A stretch of 19,447 bases of DNA from UBA6544 sp049601975. GTDB lineage: Bacteria > Pseudomonadota > Alphaproteobacteria > UBA8366. A model generated the notes under the pieces. That model made no database searches. It saw nothing but the letters and a program-made list of their open reading frames with translations, and was not told the origin of the DNA. The DNA is taken from the NCBI GenBank assembly GCA_049601975.1, contig JBMYRC010000072.1, positions 1 to 19,447 on the forward strand, given 5' to 3'. Below, piece by piece: positions 8,855 through 16,484 of this stretch. Every line of letters starts with the position of its first letter. Position 1 is the first letter of the stretch. The position numbers and the translations under genes are program-made.

Positions 8855-9945
8855 GCCCGTTCGGGAAACAATTTTCTCAAACCCTCCCGAGAGGCGTCGG
8901 CAATTCCGCGTTCAGTCACCAGTCCGGTAACGAGGCGCGACGGCGTGACATCGAATGCAGGATTTGCAACGGGGGAGCCGGCCGGAACGATCCGTACCAT
9001 TTCGATCTTCCCATCCGCGGTCATCCCCATCATATCCGTGACCTCTGCACCGTCCCGCTCCTCGATCGGAATGCCAGCCACTCCGTCATCGAGTGTCCAA
9101 TCGATCGTCGGCGACGGTAAAGCTACATAGAACGGGACGCCGTTGTCATCGGCCGCGAGCGCTTTCAAATAGGTGCCGATCTTATTCGCAACATCGCCAC
9201 TGGCAGTCGTGCGATCCGTGCCAGTGATGCAAAGATCGACCTCGCCATGCTGCATCAAATGCCCACCTGCATTGTCGGCGATGACCGTATGCGGCACGCC
9301 GTGATGACCGAGCTCCCACGCGGTCAGGCTCGCCCCTTGGTTCCGGGGTCGTGTCTCATCGACCCAGACGTGCACAGGGATGCCCGCATCATGCGCTTGA
9401 TATATTCCGGAAGTCGCCGTGCCCCAATCCACTGTCGCCAACCATCCTGCATTGCAATGGGTCAGTATGTTGACCGGCTCACCCGCAGCTTTCGTGGCCG
9501 CGATACATTCGATCAGCGGCACCGCATGTGCGCCTAGCTGTCGGTTAATTTCGACATCTTCGTTGCAAATCTCCGCCGCCCGCAGATAGGCGGCGGCTTC
9601 TCGCTCACTGGCTTCGAGCGGGAATATATGTGAGCGCATGTCGGCCAGCGCCCAATGCAGGTTCACCGCTGTCGGCCGCGTAGACCCGAGCAGCGTCACG
9701 GCTCGTTCCAGATTATCGGTCGTAGGATCTTCATGCATTGCAACTGCAAAGCCATAAGCCGCAGCCGCACCGATCAACGGCGCCCCGCGCACCCGCATCA
9801 CCGTTATAGCTTCGGCCACAGCGTCGACCGTCTCGAGTTCTAGGATTACGAACTCGTGCGGCAGGCGGGTCTGGTCTATGATTTGGACACGCCAGCCGTC
9901 CTGTGCCGGCCAGATTGTTCGATATGGGGTCTGGTCTACTTTCAT
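8851..9945 (-). CDS. mtnA: S-methyl-5-thioribose-1-phosphate isomerase
   Basis: Isomerises 5-methylthioribose-1-phosphate to 5-methylthioribulose-1-phosphate in the methionine salvage pathway; cytoplasmic. Starting at MKVDQTPYRTIW it has 364 residues, typical of MtnA. Visible: RGAPLIGAAAAYG (53-65), LTHCNAG (161-167) with catalytic Cys164, DETRPRNQGASLTAWEL (196-212), TGTDRTTASGDVANKIGTY (241-259) with catalytic Asp244. Both catalytic residues are present. Starts 25 or 4 codons upstream are also open; this one matches the usual MKV start of the family, although its ribosome site is weak. It ends 4 bp inside the stop of the convergent racemase-superfamily gene. No other salvage gene (mtnK, mtnP, mtnB) is in the window. 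Confidence 0.95.
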   Translation of the reverse strand: MKVDQTPYRTIWPAQDGWRVQIIDQTRLPHEFVILELETVDAVAEAITVMRVRGAPLIGAAAAYGFAVAMHEDPTTDNLERAVTLLGSTRPTAVNLHWALADMRSHIFPLEASEREAAAYLRAAEICNEDVEINRQLGAHAVPLIECIAATKAAGEPVNILTHCNAGWLATVDWGTATSGIYQAHDAGIPVHVWVDETRPRNQGASLTAWELGHHGVPHTVIADNAGGHLMQHGEVDLCITGTDRTTASGDVANKIGTYLKALAADDNGVPFYVALPSPTIDWTLDDGVAGIPIEERDGAEVTDMMGMTADGKIEMVRIVPAGSPVANPAFDVTPSRLVTGLVTERGIADASREGLRKLFPERA

Positions 9946-9959
9946 TAGGCGGTTCATCC

Positions 9960-10903
9960 ATGCGGTCTGTTGAAGCTTCTTATATCTGGCCGCGATTCGA
10001 CTTAAAAGAGGAACGCCCATTACCGGGCGTGAAGATATTAGCCTGGACGATCTATTGGTTCATGTTTCCGCTTGCGATCGGCGTTACCACGACGGCGTCG
10101 CTCTGCGGAATCGGTGGCCCCGCCCTCTTCACCCCAATCTTTATAATCCTGCTTCCCCTACTCGGACCCGAATACCTTTTGCAAAGTGCCGTCGCCGCGT
10201 TTGGCGCGGCTCTATTGCCTCAATGTTTGGCTTTACGTCCGCTTTTTTCGGCTACTACCGGCGTCGATTGATCGATTTTAAAACTGCGATCCCGTTTGCC
10301 GCAGTCGGGGTACCTTTCGGCATTATCGGGGCGTTACTCACGCAGGCTGTCGATGACAATCTGTTAAAAGCAGGATACGGCATTTTGATGCTGGTTCTAG
10401 CCGCTGTCATGTTGATACGCCAAAACGGCAACGGAAACGACACAAACGAAATGAATGTGGAAACCGTGGAACGGCGACGCATTATCGACCGGGACAGTAC
10501 AGCCTACGAATATCCACGACCACGCCAAGGCATCGGAGCAATAGTCACGGGAGCAGGAGCCCTGCTGACGGGAATGGTATCCGTCGGCATTGGCGAAGTG
10601 ATGATGCCGCAATTGATAAAGCGGCACCGCATTTCAGTTCCCGTCGCCTCCGATAATTCCGTGATGGTCACAATCCTCGTGGTCATCGCCTATTCGGTGA
10701 CCTTGACCATGGGATTAATCGCGAAGGGAGGAATGACCGCCGTCCCCTGGAATTTGGTCTGCTATACGATCCCAGGGGTTATCATCGGCGGCCAAATTGG
10801 CCCCCGTCTTCAGGGTCAATTTGATCAGGCCGCCATGGTCAAGTTTGTCGGCACCCTTTTCATCGCCATCGGCGCGGCGATGTTGTGGGTTGTCTTCGCT
10901 TAA
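9960..10903 (+). pseudogene. TauE/SafE-family transporter with a frameshift
   Basis: Encodes a membrane protein of the TauE/SafE (DUF81) family, whose members move sulfite, sulfoacetate or other small organic anions out of the cell. The N-terminal part (from ATG 9960, AGGCGG upstream) reads LAWTIYWFMFPLAIGVTTTASLCGIGGPALFTPIF and ends coherently at about SAVAAFGAA. The next frame then picks up ASMFGFTSAFFGYYRRRLID and runs to 10903 with KAGYGILMLVLAAVMLI and PGVIIGGQIGPRLQG, both family-like. The break lies at about 10203-10220 and equals loss of one base (shift of -1). No slippery heptamer or homopolymer is there, so programmed frameshifting is unlikely. Without the shift the protein would have about 314 residues. 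The damage is minimal, so a sequencing or assembly error is as plausible as true inactivation. Confidence 0.75.
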
Positions 10904-11463
10904 ACTGCAATCTTCTTCAGATCGAAATAGAAGGACGTTCCTTCGCAGATCACGGAATCGAAATCCAGACGGCCACCATGAGCTTCTACGATCGCGGCGG
11001 AGATGCTCAAGCCAAGGCCGGTTCTGCCGGATTGCCGCTTGTCGGATCAGTCGGCTTGCGTGAACCGTTCGAAAATTTGCTGGCGCACCGATGTCGACAA
11101 GCTGTCGACCTGGCGGATATCGAACCTTATCCTCAGTTTCTCCTGCAAAATCTCAACATAATCGGCGGCGATACCGTTGAAGTTCCCCTGTTCCAAGAAT
11201 TCGACGGGTGGAAAGTCAGGGTCAGGGGTCAACCGCACGGTCGGATGCTCTTTTAGCCACGCGCGTTCCGACACCGTTAACTCGGCCAAACCTTCGGCCA
11301 CGGCACCAAACGGAGCTGCGAAAAGATACAGCAAAGCGGGCGTTATATCAGTTGGCACAAACCTAATACGCGGCTCAAAGTGGCAGAATCGCTTCAATCT
11401 AAATTTCACCGACTCATTTGGTCGGCCGTATGCGATAGACATGCGTAAGCCAAGCACGGGCAA
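10900..11463 (-). pseudogene. Remnant of a BvgS-like sensor histidine kinase with large internal deletion
   Basis: The 5' part encodes a hydrophobic export-like segment (TDITPALLYLFAAPFGAVAEG) and then the start of a periplasmic amino-acid-binding-like sensor domain: ELTVSERAWLKEHPTVRL, PDPDFPPVEFLEQGNFNGIAADYVEIL. After DIRQVDSLSTS it jumps straight to VRQQIFERFTQAD, the F-box of a histidine kinase ATPase domain. The rest of the sensor domain, the membrane helix, the His box and the N box are missing. An in-frame TGA at 11047-11049 follows; beyond it the frame continues as GRTGLGLSISAAIVEAHGG and ends at a TAA at 10900-10902. The gene is therefore broken by a deletion of probably several hundred codons plus a stop. 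It overlaps the end of the transporter gene tail to tail by 4 bp. The exact original start is uncertain. Confidence 0.85.
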
Positions 11464-11472
11464 TGGTAACCG

Positions 11473-12354
11473 CTAAACCTTACCTTCGGCCTTCAGCGAT
11501 TTATACAACTCCTTCTTCCGCAACCAATCCTGTTCGTCTTCGCCCGATTTCCAGGGGCGTGCTTCGGTAAAGACCAGATCTTTCCACTCCTCACCCTCGC
11601 TCCATTTGAACGGCGCCTGCACCGTCGTGCGCGGGCCGTCCGCCGTCTCCAGCAATTGAAACGCTAATTCCAGAGCTTCCCTCTGCTGATCCGCCTGAAA
11701 CGGTTCGCCGCACGGACTGCCCAATGGGAAATCGACATGCAGCATGCGAGCAACACCGCAATGCTCGACGATATCGCGGGCCGCCGCCATAACCACGGTC
11801 GGAACGCCATTTTCTTCCAGGTAGCGCGATACCAGACTCACGGTCTGGTGGCACACTGGTCAGACTGGAACCATGACGGCGATATCAGCCCCGTCTTCGC
11901 GCAAGCGCTTCAACACTTCGGGCGCGTCCCGTTCCATCGTACGGCGCTGGCTATAGGCATTGTAAACGCCGATAAATCGTTCGGTCAGGCCCGCAATTCG
12001 ACCACTTTCAACAGCTTCATGAAGACGGGCCGCCGGAAAGAACGCATTGATGTCTTCCAGGGTCGTCGCGTGCTTGTCGTAACTATGAGACGCGCTGAAC
12101 AATCGATACTCAGGGGTGCTCGATGGAATGGAATACACCCCACCGACATTACCCATTTGATTTTCGTCCTCAGACAACTCAATATCCCGCACCTCTACCT
12201 CGCCTGTCGAGACGAGGGCAATTCGGCTTTCCGCGAGCGGTTTCTTGACGGGGGTATATGGCGCATCTTCGAAATGTGCCCATTTATAAGGCTTCTCATA
12301 GCCCTGACTGCGGTAATATTCTCGCGTCTTATCAATGTAACGGACGTATGTCAT
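11473..12354 (-). CDS. Selenoprotein: GrdB/PrdB-like (glycine/betaine/sarcosine/D-proline reductase family) with U-P-V-C motif
   Basis: A 293-residue protein when the in-frame TGA at 11860-11862 is read as selenocysteine (Sec165). The reading frame is the same on both sides: ADIAVMVPV-U-PVCHQTVSLVSRYLEENG, then ARDIVEHCGVARMLHVDFPLGSPCGEPF. The N-terminus MTYVRYIDKTREYYRSQG followed by KPYKWAHFEDAPYTP and the central DINAFFPAARL segment match the stand-alone proteobacterial selenoprotein-B-like family, in which Cys often takes the Sec place. Sec165 and Cys168 form a UxxC redox motif. A stem-loop lies just downstream at the SECIS position. AGGAG precedes the ATG. No grdA, grdC, grdE or prdA partner is nearby, so it is not part of a Stickland reductase complex here; its substrate is unknown. 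A gene finder would split it into two ORFs of 164 and 127 residues. Confidence 0.88.
11824..11856 (-). promoter_or_regulatory. Candidate bacterial SECIS hairpin of the GrdB-like gene
   Basis: Begins four bases after the TGA (11860-11862). The upper stem is ACCAGAC with GTCTGGT (seven pairs) around a five-base loop CGTGA; below a 2x2 internal loop there is a five-pair lower stem GTGTG with CGCGC (including two G-U pairs). The loop centre is about 20 nt after the TGA, within the range expected for bacterial SECIS elements, and it carries G residues for SelB contact. All of it lies inside the coding sequence. Pairing was worked out by hand. Confidence 0.75.
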
Positions 12355-12536
12355 CGTCTTAGTCTCTCCTACTCTGGCCGGTTAACTATAGCCGATAATG
12401 CCAATACACACATAGCTCAAAGCCGGATTGTCGCAGGCGCTATCACCACAATATGATGGAGGCCGCTTTCATCCAAGGTCGCCGACCCGTGAATTTCGAA
12501 ACGTATCGCTACCTAAGAGAATAGTTCGCCCCCCGA

Positions 12537-12674
12537 ATGAAGAGCGTCACTCGACTGTCTAGTGATACGGTGGGAGCAACTTCCATCAAGTACGCGCTCA
12601 TCGCCGGCGTCGTCCTTCTGCTCGGCGATCAGGTCCTGGCCCTTTATCAGCAAATCACAGCCGCATTCGGCTGA
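12537..12674 (+). CDS. Tiny Flp/Fap-pilin-like protein, degenerate
   Basis: A 45-residue ORF resembling type IVb Flp pilins, which carry a GATAIEYGLIA motif at the start of one long hydrophobic helix and are cut by a TadV-type peptidase after the Gly. Here the corresponding stretch is VGATSIKYALIAGVVLLL, followed by a short tail ending QQITAAFG. The Glu at position +5 of normal pilins is Lys. The ribosome site before the ATG is poor, and no tad, cpa or rcp gene is in the window. It lies alone between the two selenoprotein genes on the opposite strand. It may be a real small protein, a divergent pilin or a remnant. Confidence 0.45.
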   Translation: MKSVTRLSSDTVGATSIKYALIAGVVLLLGDQVLALYQQITAAFG

Positions 12675-12680
12675 TAATTT

Positions 12681-13838
12681 TTATATCGGCCGGCGGGAAG
12701 GCGGCTTTCTTTCCAACAACCGCTTCCAGTGAGGCGTCCCATCGTAATTGCCTTCGCGTTGACCGTGACCTTGATGGATCGGGATAGCGGGCACTTCCGT
12801 CACGTCGAGCGCGGCTTCCAGTGTAAACTTTTCCGTTCGCGGCAGGAGACAGATTTCATCATCGCAAGCCTGGTACCGCACGGTCACCTCGACCGGTATT
12901 GACTCCCGATCCAACGGTGCGACTTCAGTCGCCAATTCGCTCGCCGCGTAAATCGGCACCCGGATATCGACGACCCCACTCCAAACCTGCAGCGTCACCC
13001 CCGTCCCCGCAAGGGTCAATGGTGCGGAGAGCGGCAAGACCGGCGCTTCCACGATGAGGCCGGGTGGACCATCCACTGTCACTTCCGTTGCAACCATGCC
13101 GGCCGGTACCGGCGCACCATAAATATGCAGCCCCTCGGCAAGGTCGAACCGTACAAGAACCTCACGCACGATACCTTGGCGCAGATTGCCACTCCCACCA
13201 TGGATCGTTGCGGTCAATTTGATATCGTCATCGCCGCCGCGTGCAATCGGTGCGGCCTCATCTATCGCGATATTGCCGGTCGCGGCTGCAATCAGCATTT
13301 CAGCACTGTCGCGTTTCTTGTAGGTGCCGTGAAAATACTTCGCGACGACCTTTCCCTCTTCATCTGTCACGTAGACACCCGGATAGGGAATGCCGTAGAA
13401 GAATCCGTCTTCCGGCGCCACCTGATCGTTCAAAATGCCATAGGCATTGATCACTTCAGAATCGATATCCGACAACAGGGTGTATGGAATGTTCTGCTTT
13501 TCCCCAAATTCCGCCAACACTTCCTGATCGTCATAAGAAATCGCGTAGACTTTTATACCCGCGTCTTCGAACCTCTTAAATGAATCGCGCAGCTCCCCGA
13601 GCTGCGTCCAACAAGGGGGTCACCAGACGGCAGATCGATAGAACACCACAACCGATTTCGACTGGTCCCGATCGGCATGGAAATTGACGATCCGGCCCGT
13701 GGCGTCCGGTAGCTTAAAATCAGGTAACCGGTCCCCGACATCCGGCCCTGTCGAGTATCCATCCGGCAGGCCTGAGCGAATGGGATGACCCAATTCGACC
13801 GGCGCATCGAAGCCGTATTCGTCGCGATTGAGTGCCAT
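12681..13838 (-). CDS. Selenoprotein: peroxiredoxin-like domain (U-P-P-C) fused to a DsbD-alpha-like domain
   Basis: A 385-residue protein when the in-frame TGA at 13620-13622 is read as selenocysteine (Sec73). Residues about 30-190 are an AhpC/TSA-Redoxin-type thioredoxin fold: VGDRLPDFKLPDATGR, SVVVFYRSAVW-U-PPCWTQLGEL, KVYAISYDDQEVLAEFGEK, TLLSDIDSEVINAYGI, IPYPGVYVTDEEGKVVAKYF. Cys homologues have the pattern RSAxWCxxC at this spot, so Sec73 replaces the attacking cysteine and Cys76 is its partner. Residues about 200-345 resemble the DsbD N-terminal (alpha) domain, ending VRYQACDDEICLLPRTEKFTL with a Cys325/Cys330 pair. No signal peptide is visible, so it is probably cytoplasmic despite the DsbD-like part. 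GGGGAGAAGG precedes the ATG. It probably reduces peroxides or disulfides; the substrate is unknown. Standard gene calling breaks it into two ORFs. Confidence 0.9.
13588..13606 (-). promoter_or_regulatory. Candidate bacterial SECIS hairpin of the peroxiredoxin-like gene
   Basis: A perfect eight-pair stem, CGCAGCTC-GGG-GAGCTGCG on the minus strand, starting 13 bases after the TGA at 13620-13622. The loop is three G residues, its centre about 23 nt after the TGA, which matches bacterial SECIS spacing and the need for an exposed G. It lies inside the coding sequence just after the UPPC motif. Pairing was worked out by hand; a looser variant with a five-base loop CGGGG is possible. Confidence 0.8.
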
Positions 13839-13938
13839 CTACCTTCTCCCCTATAATTCGTTCCTTACTCATATAGGAGAGGACTGTAGATTACGAAGTG
13901 GCCTTGCAGGTATCAGGATTTGTTATCATATTTGGACC
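13839..13938. promoter_or_regulatory. Divergent promoter region, selenoprotein gene and glpK
   Basis: A 100-bp spacer between the divergent starts of the peroxiredoxin-like selenoprotein gene and glpK. It must contain both promoters unless they lie inside the genes. It is AT-richer than the flanks. On the plus strand TTGCAG with CATATT at 17 bp is a weak sigma-70-like pair for glpK. No clear inverted repeat for a GlpR-type operator was found. Confidence 0.35.
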
Positions 13939-15435
13939 ATGACCGCTGATCATCTCCTCGCCATCGATCAAGGCACGACGAGCATCCGGGCGATGATTTT
14001 CGACACAGCAGGCGCTGTGGTCGCGTCGGCGCAGCGTGAGTTCCCGCAAATCTATCCACATCAAGGATGGGTCGAGCATGACCCAGAGACAATCTGGCAA
14101 GATTGTCTGGCAACATGCGTGGCCGCGCTCGAACAAGCCAACCTGACATCACAGTCAATCGCGGGCATTGGAATTACCAACCAACGCGAGACAACCGTCT
14201 TGTGGGACCGCAAGACAGGTCAACCGATTTACAATGCCATCGTCTGGCAAGACAGACGTACGTCCGACCTTTGCAAACGTCTTCGCGGACAGGGGTTGGA
14301 ACGTCAAATCACGGGGAAAACCGGTCTCCTGCTCGATCCCTATTTCTCGGCAACGAAGATTGCGTGGCTGCTCGAACACGTCGACGGCACGCGGACGAAG
14401 GCGGAGCTAGGCGAACTGGCCTTCGGCACCATCGACAGTTTTCTTGTCTGGCGTCTGACGGCAGGCAAAAGCCATGTAACCGATGCAACGAACGCCAGCC
14501 GCACCATGCTGTTCAATATCCATACCCAGGATTGGGATGACGGATTGCTCGAGATATTCGACATTCCTCGGAGCCTCCTGCCGGTTGTGTTGGACAATGC
14601 GGCGGAGTTTGGCGAGACGGAAAGCGCCTTGTTCGGCGGGCCAATCCCGATACGCGGGATGGCGGGCGATCAACAAGCGGCCGCGATCGGACAAGCATGT
14701 CTCTCACCTGGGATGATCAAAAGCACATACGGCACTGGATGTTTCGCCCTGCTGAATACGGGAGAGACACCAGTAAACTCCGAGCACAAACTTCTCACCA
14801 CAACTGCCTATCGGTTTGACGGTACCGCGCATTACGCGCTTGAGGGCAGTATCTTCATGGCCGGGGCGACAGTGCAATGGCTGCGCGATGGTCTCGGTAT
14901 CATCCAAGACGCGGCGGAAACGGAAGCGCTGGCGACCGCCGCCGATCCGGAAAGCAGCGTCTATTTGGTGCCGGCGTTTACAGGTCTCGGCGCGCCTTAT
15001 TGGGATAGCACTGCGCGCGCAAGCATCCACGGTCTGACCCGAAACGCCGGAAAAGCAGAGATCGCGCGCGCGACCCTCGAAGCCATTGGATTTCAGACAC
15101 GTGACCTGTTCGAAGCCATAGCTGCCGACGGCGCCGCACCGCCGACGGCCTTGCGCGTGGACGGCGGTCTCACGCGAAACGGCTGGGCCATGCAATTCTT
15201 GGCCGACACCTTGTCGATCCCGGTCGAACGCCCGGTCATCACCGAGACGACGGCGCTCGGCGCGGCCTATTTGGCTGGGCTGCAAGCTGGCGTGTACGCG
15301 GACACCGCCAAAATTGGTGAAAATTGGAAAAGGGATATGGTATTCGAGCCACGTATGGGCGAGAAAGAACGCAGCGCACGGTATGCCGGATGGCAGGATG
15401 CGGTCGCAAGGACGCGTACGACAACAAACGAATAG
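13939..15435 (+). CDS. glpK: Glycerol kinase
   Basis: Phosphorylates glycerol to sn-glycerol-3-phosphate with ATP in the cytoplasm. From MTADHLLAIDQGTTSIRAM it has 498 residues (E. coli enzyme about 500). FGGY-family motifs are intact: DQGTTS (10-15), YNAIVWQDRRT, GMAGDQQAA, STYGTGCF, GLGAPYWDSTARASIHGLTR and LRVDGGLTRNGWAMQF. The frame is open 37 codons further upstream into the divergent promoter region, but that part does not resemble the family; ATG 13939 begins the conserved first strand, though its ribosome site (TTTGGACC) is weak. Divergent from the selenoprotein gene with a 100-bp spacer that should contain both promoters. With the downstream phosphodiesterase it supplies glycerol-3-phosphate. 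Confidence 0.96.
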   Translation: MTADHLLAIDQGTTSIRAMIFDTAGAVVASAQREFPQIYPHQGWVEHDPETIWQDCLATCVAALEQANLTSQSIAGIGITNQRETTVLWDRKTGQPIYNAIVWQDRRTSDLCKRLRGQGLERQITGKTGLLLDPYFSATKIAWLLEHVDGTRTKAELGELAFGTIDSFLVWRLTAGKSHVTDATNASRTMLFNIHTQDWDDGLLEIFDIPRSLLPVVLDNAAEFGETESALFGGPIPIRGMAGDQQAAAIGQACLSPGMIKSTYGTGCFALLNTGETPVNSEHKLLTTTAYRFDGTAHYALEGSIFMAGATVQWLRDGLGIIQDAAETEALATAADPESSVYLVPAFTGLGAPYWDSTARASIHGLTRNAGKAEIARATLEAIGFQTRDLFEAIAADGAAPPTALRVDGGLTRNGWAMQFLADTLSIPVERPVITETTALGAAYLAGLQAGVYADTAKIGENWKRDMVFEPRMGEKERSARYAGWQDAVARTRTTTNE

Positions 15436-15502
15436 CATGAACATACCAGGACGATCTGACGATTAACTTCAATCGCAGTTATAACGAGATGCCAAATTTA
15501 AT

Positions 15503-16468
15503 ATGGACATAATTTACTTCCTTTCGGGTCTCGTCATTCTCGGATTTGCCGGCGAAGCCACACTGCGTGGTGCTGTCGGATTGGCCCATCACTTGGATAT
15601 CTCCCCCGCGGTCATCGGGTTGACCGTAGTCGGGTTCGGCACGTCCTTGCCGGAGCTCGTCGTCTGCGTCCAAGCCGCCCTCGACGGTAAACCTGACTTG
15701 GCGATCGGCAACATCGTCGGCAGCAATATCGCTAATATTCTCCTCATTCTGGGGGTTGGTGCGTTGATATTCCCCCTCGTCTGCGACCCCCATTCCGTCC
15801 GCCGCGACGGCATGGCGATGGTGCTTGCGACAGTGTTCTGCGTCGTATTGGCCGTTCTCGGTGAAATTTATCCCTGGATCGGTATCGCGATGGTGGTCAC
15901 GCTCGTGACCTATTTAGGCTGGTCGTTCAAACACGACCGCGCCATACCGGATGCCGCGACGGAATTGCACGAAAAAGAAGCCGAAGATTTACCCGAAGCG
16001 CCGGCTCGGGTCAGCGTTAACCTGATCTATATCATCATCGGACTGGTTGGATTGAGCGGCGGCGCCGCCTTACTGATCGACGGGGCCACGGGCATCGCCC
16101 GGGGGTTCGGCATTCCTGAATCGATTATCGGTCTCACCATGATTGCTCTCGGCACGTCGTTACCTGAATTATTCGCCACCGTCATTGCCGCGTTGCGTCG
16201 ACACGGAGATGTGGTGATTGGAAACGTGCTTGGCAGCAATCTTTTCAATATATTGGGTACATTGGGTGCGACGGCCGCGGTCGAGCCACTAACCTTCGCG
16301 GCAGAAATACGCAGTATTGACGTTTGGGTTATGCTGGGCGTGACGGTCGTGGCGCTACCGCTCATGATTACGGGATGGCGTGTTTCTCGCGTCGAAGGGG
16401 CCTTTCTATTGTGCGCGTACGTCGTATACGTTGGCAGTTTGACCGCTCGCGGCATCATTAACGTCTAA
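15503..16468 (+). CDS. Calcium/sodium antiporter, CaCA family (YrbG-like)
   Basis: Inner-membrane cation exchanger of 321 residues with two inverted repeat halves of about five helices. Both alpha-repeat signatures are present: GLTVVGFGTSLPELVV (39-54, Glu51) followed by AIGNIVGSNIANIL, and GLTMIALGTSLPELFA (210-225, Glu222) followed by VIGNVLGSNLFNIL. The two glutamates are the ion-binding residues of the family. A charged cytoplasmic loop (about 143-170) joins the halves. It lies between glpK (67-bp gap) and the phosphodiesterase gene (16-bp gap), all on the plus strand, and is probably cotranscribed with the latter. Ion preference cannot be read; K+-dependent members exist. Confidence 0.92.
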   Translation: MDIIYFLSGLVILGFAGEATLRGAVGLAHHLDISPAVIGLTVVGFGTSLPELVVCVQAALDGKPDLAIGNIVGSNIANILLILGVGALIFPLVCDPHSVRRDGMAMVLATVFCVVLAVLGEIYPWIGIAMVVTLVTYLGWSFKHDRAIPDAATELHEKEAEDLPEAPARVSVNLIYIIIGLVGLSGGAALLIDGATGIARGFGIPESIIGLTMIALGTSLPELFATVIAALRRHGDVVIGNVLGSNLFNILGTLGATAAVEPLTFAAEIRSIDVWVMLGVTVVALPLMITGWRVSRVEGAFLLCAYVVYVGSLTARGIINV

Positions 16469-16484
16469 GGGTTTGTAAAGAAAA

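Noticed and set aside
10203..10220. Programmed frameshift in the TauE/SafE gene
   Set aside because: No slippery heptamer, homopolymer or strong downstream structure is present and this family is not known for recoding.
11047..11049. TGA in the sensor-kinase remnant as selenocysteine
   Set aside because: It falls after FTQAD in an ATPase domain, where no Cys or Sec is conserved, only a weak four-pair CCGG hairpin follows, and the gene already lacks its core.
10885..11256. Plus-strand ORF of 123 codons opposite the kinase remnant
   Set aside because: It is the shadow of the sensor-kinase coding sequence on the other strand and resembles nothing itself.
14704..15444. Minus-strand ORF of 246 codons opposite glpK
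   Set aside because: It is an antisense shadow of an intact, well-conserved glycerol kinase, with Cys/Arg/His-rich composition typical of such shadows.
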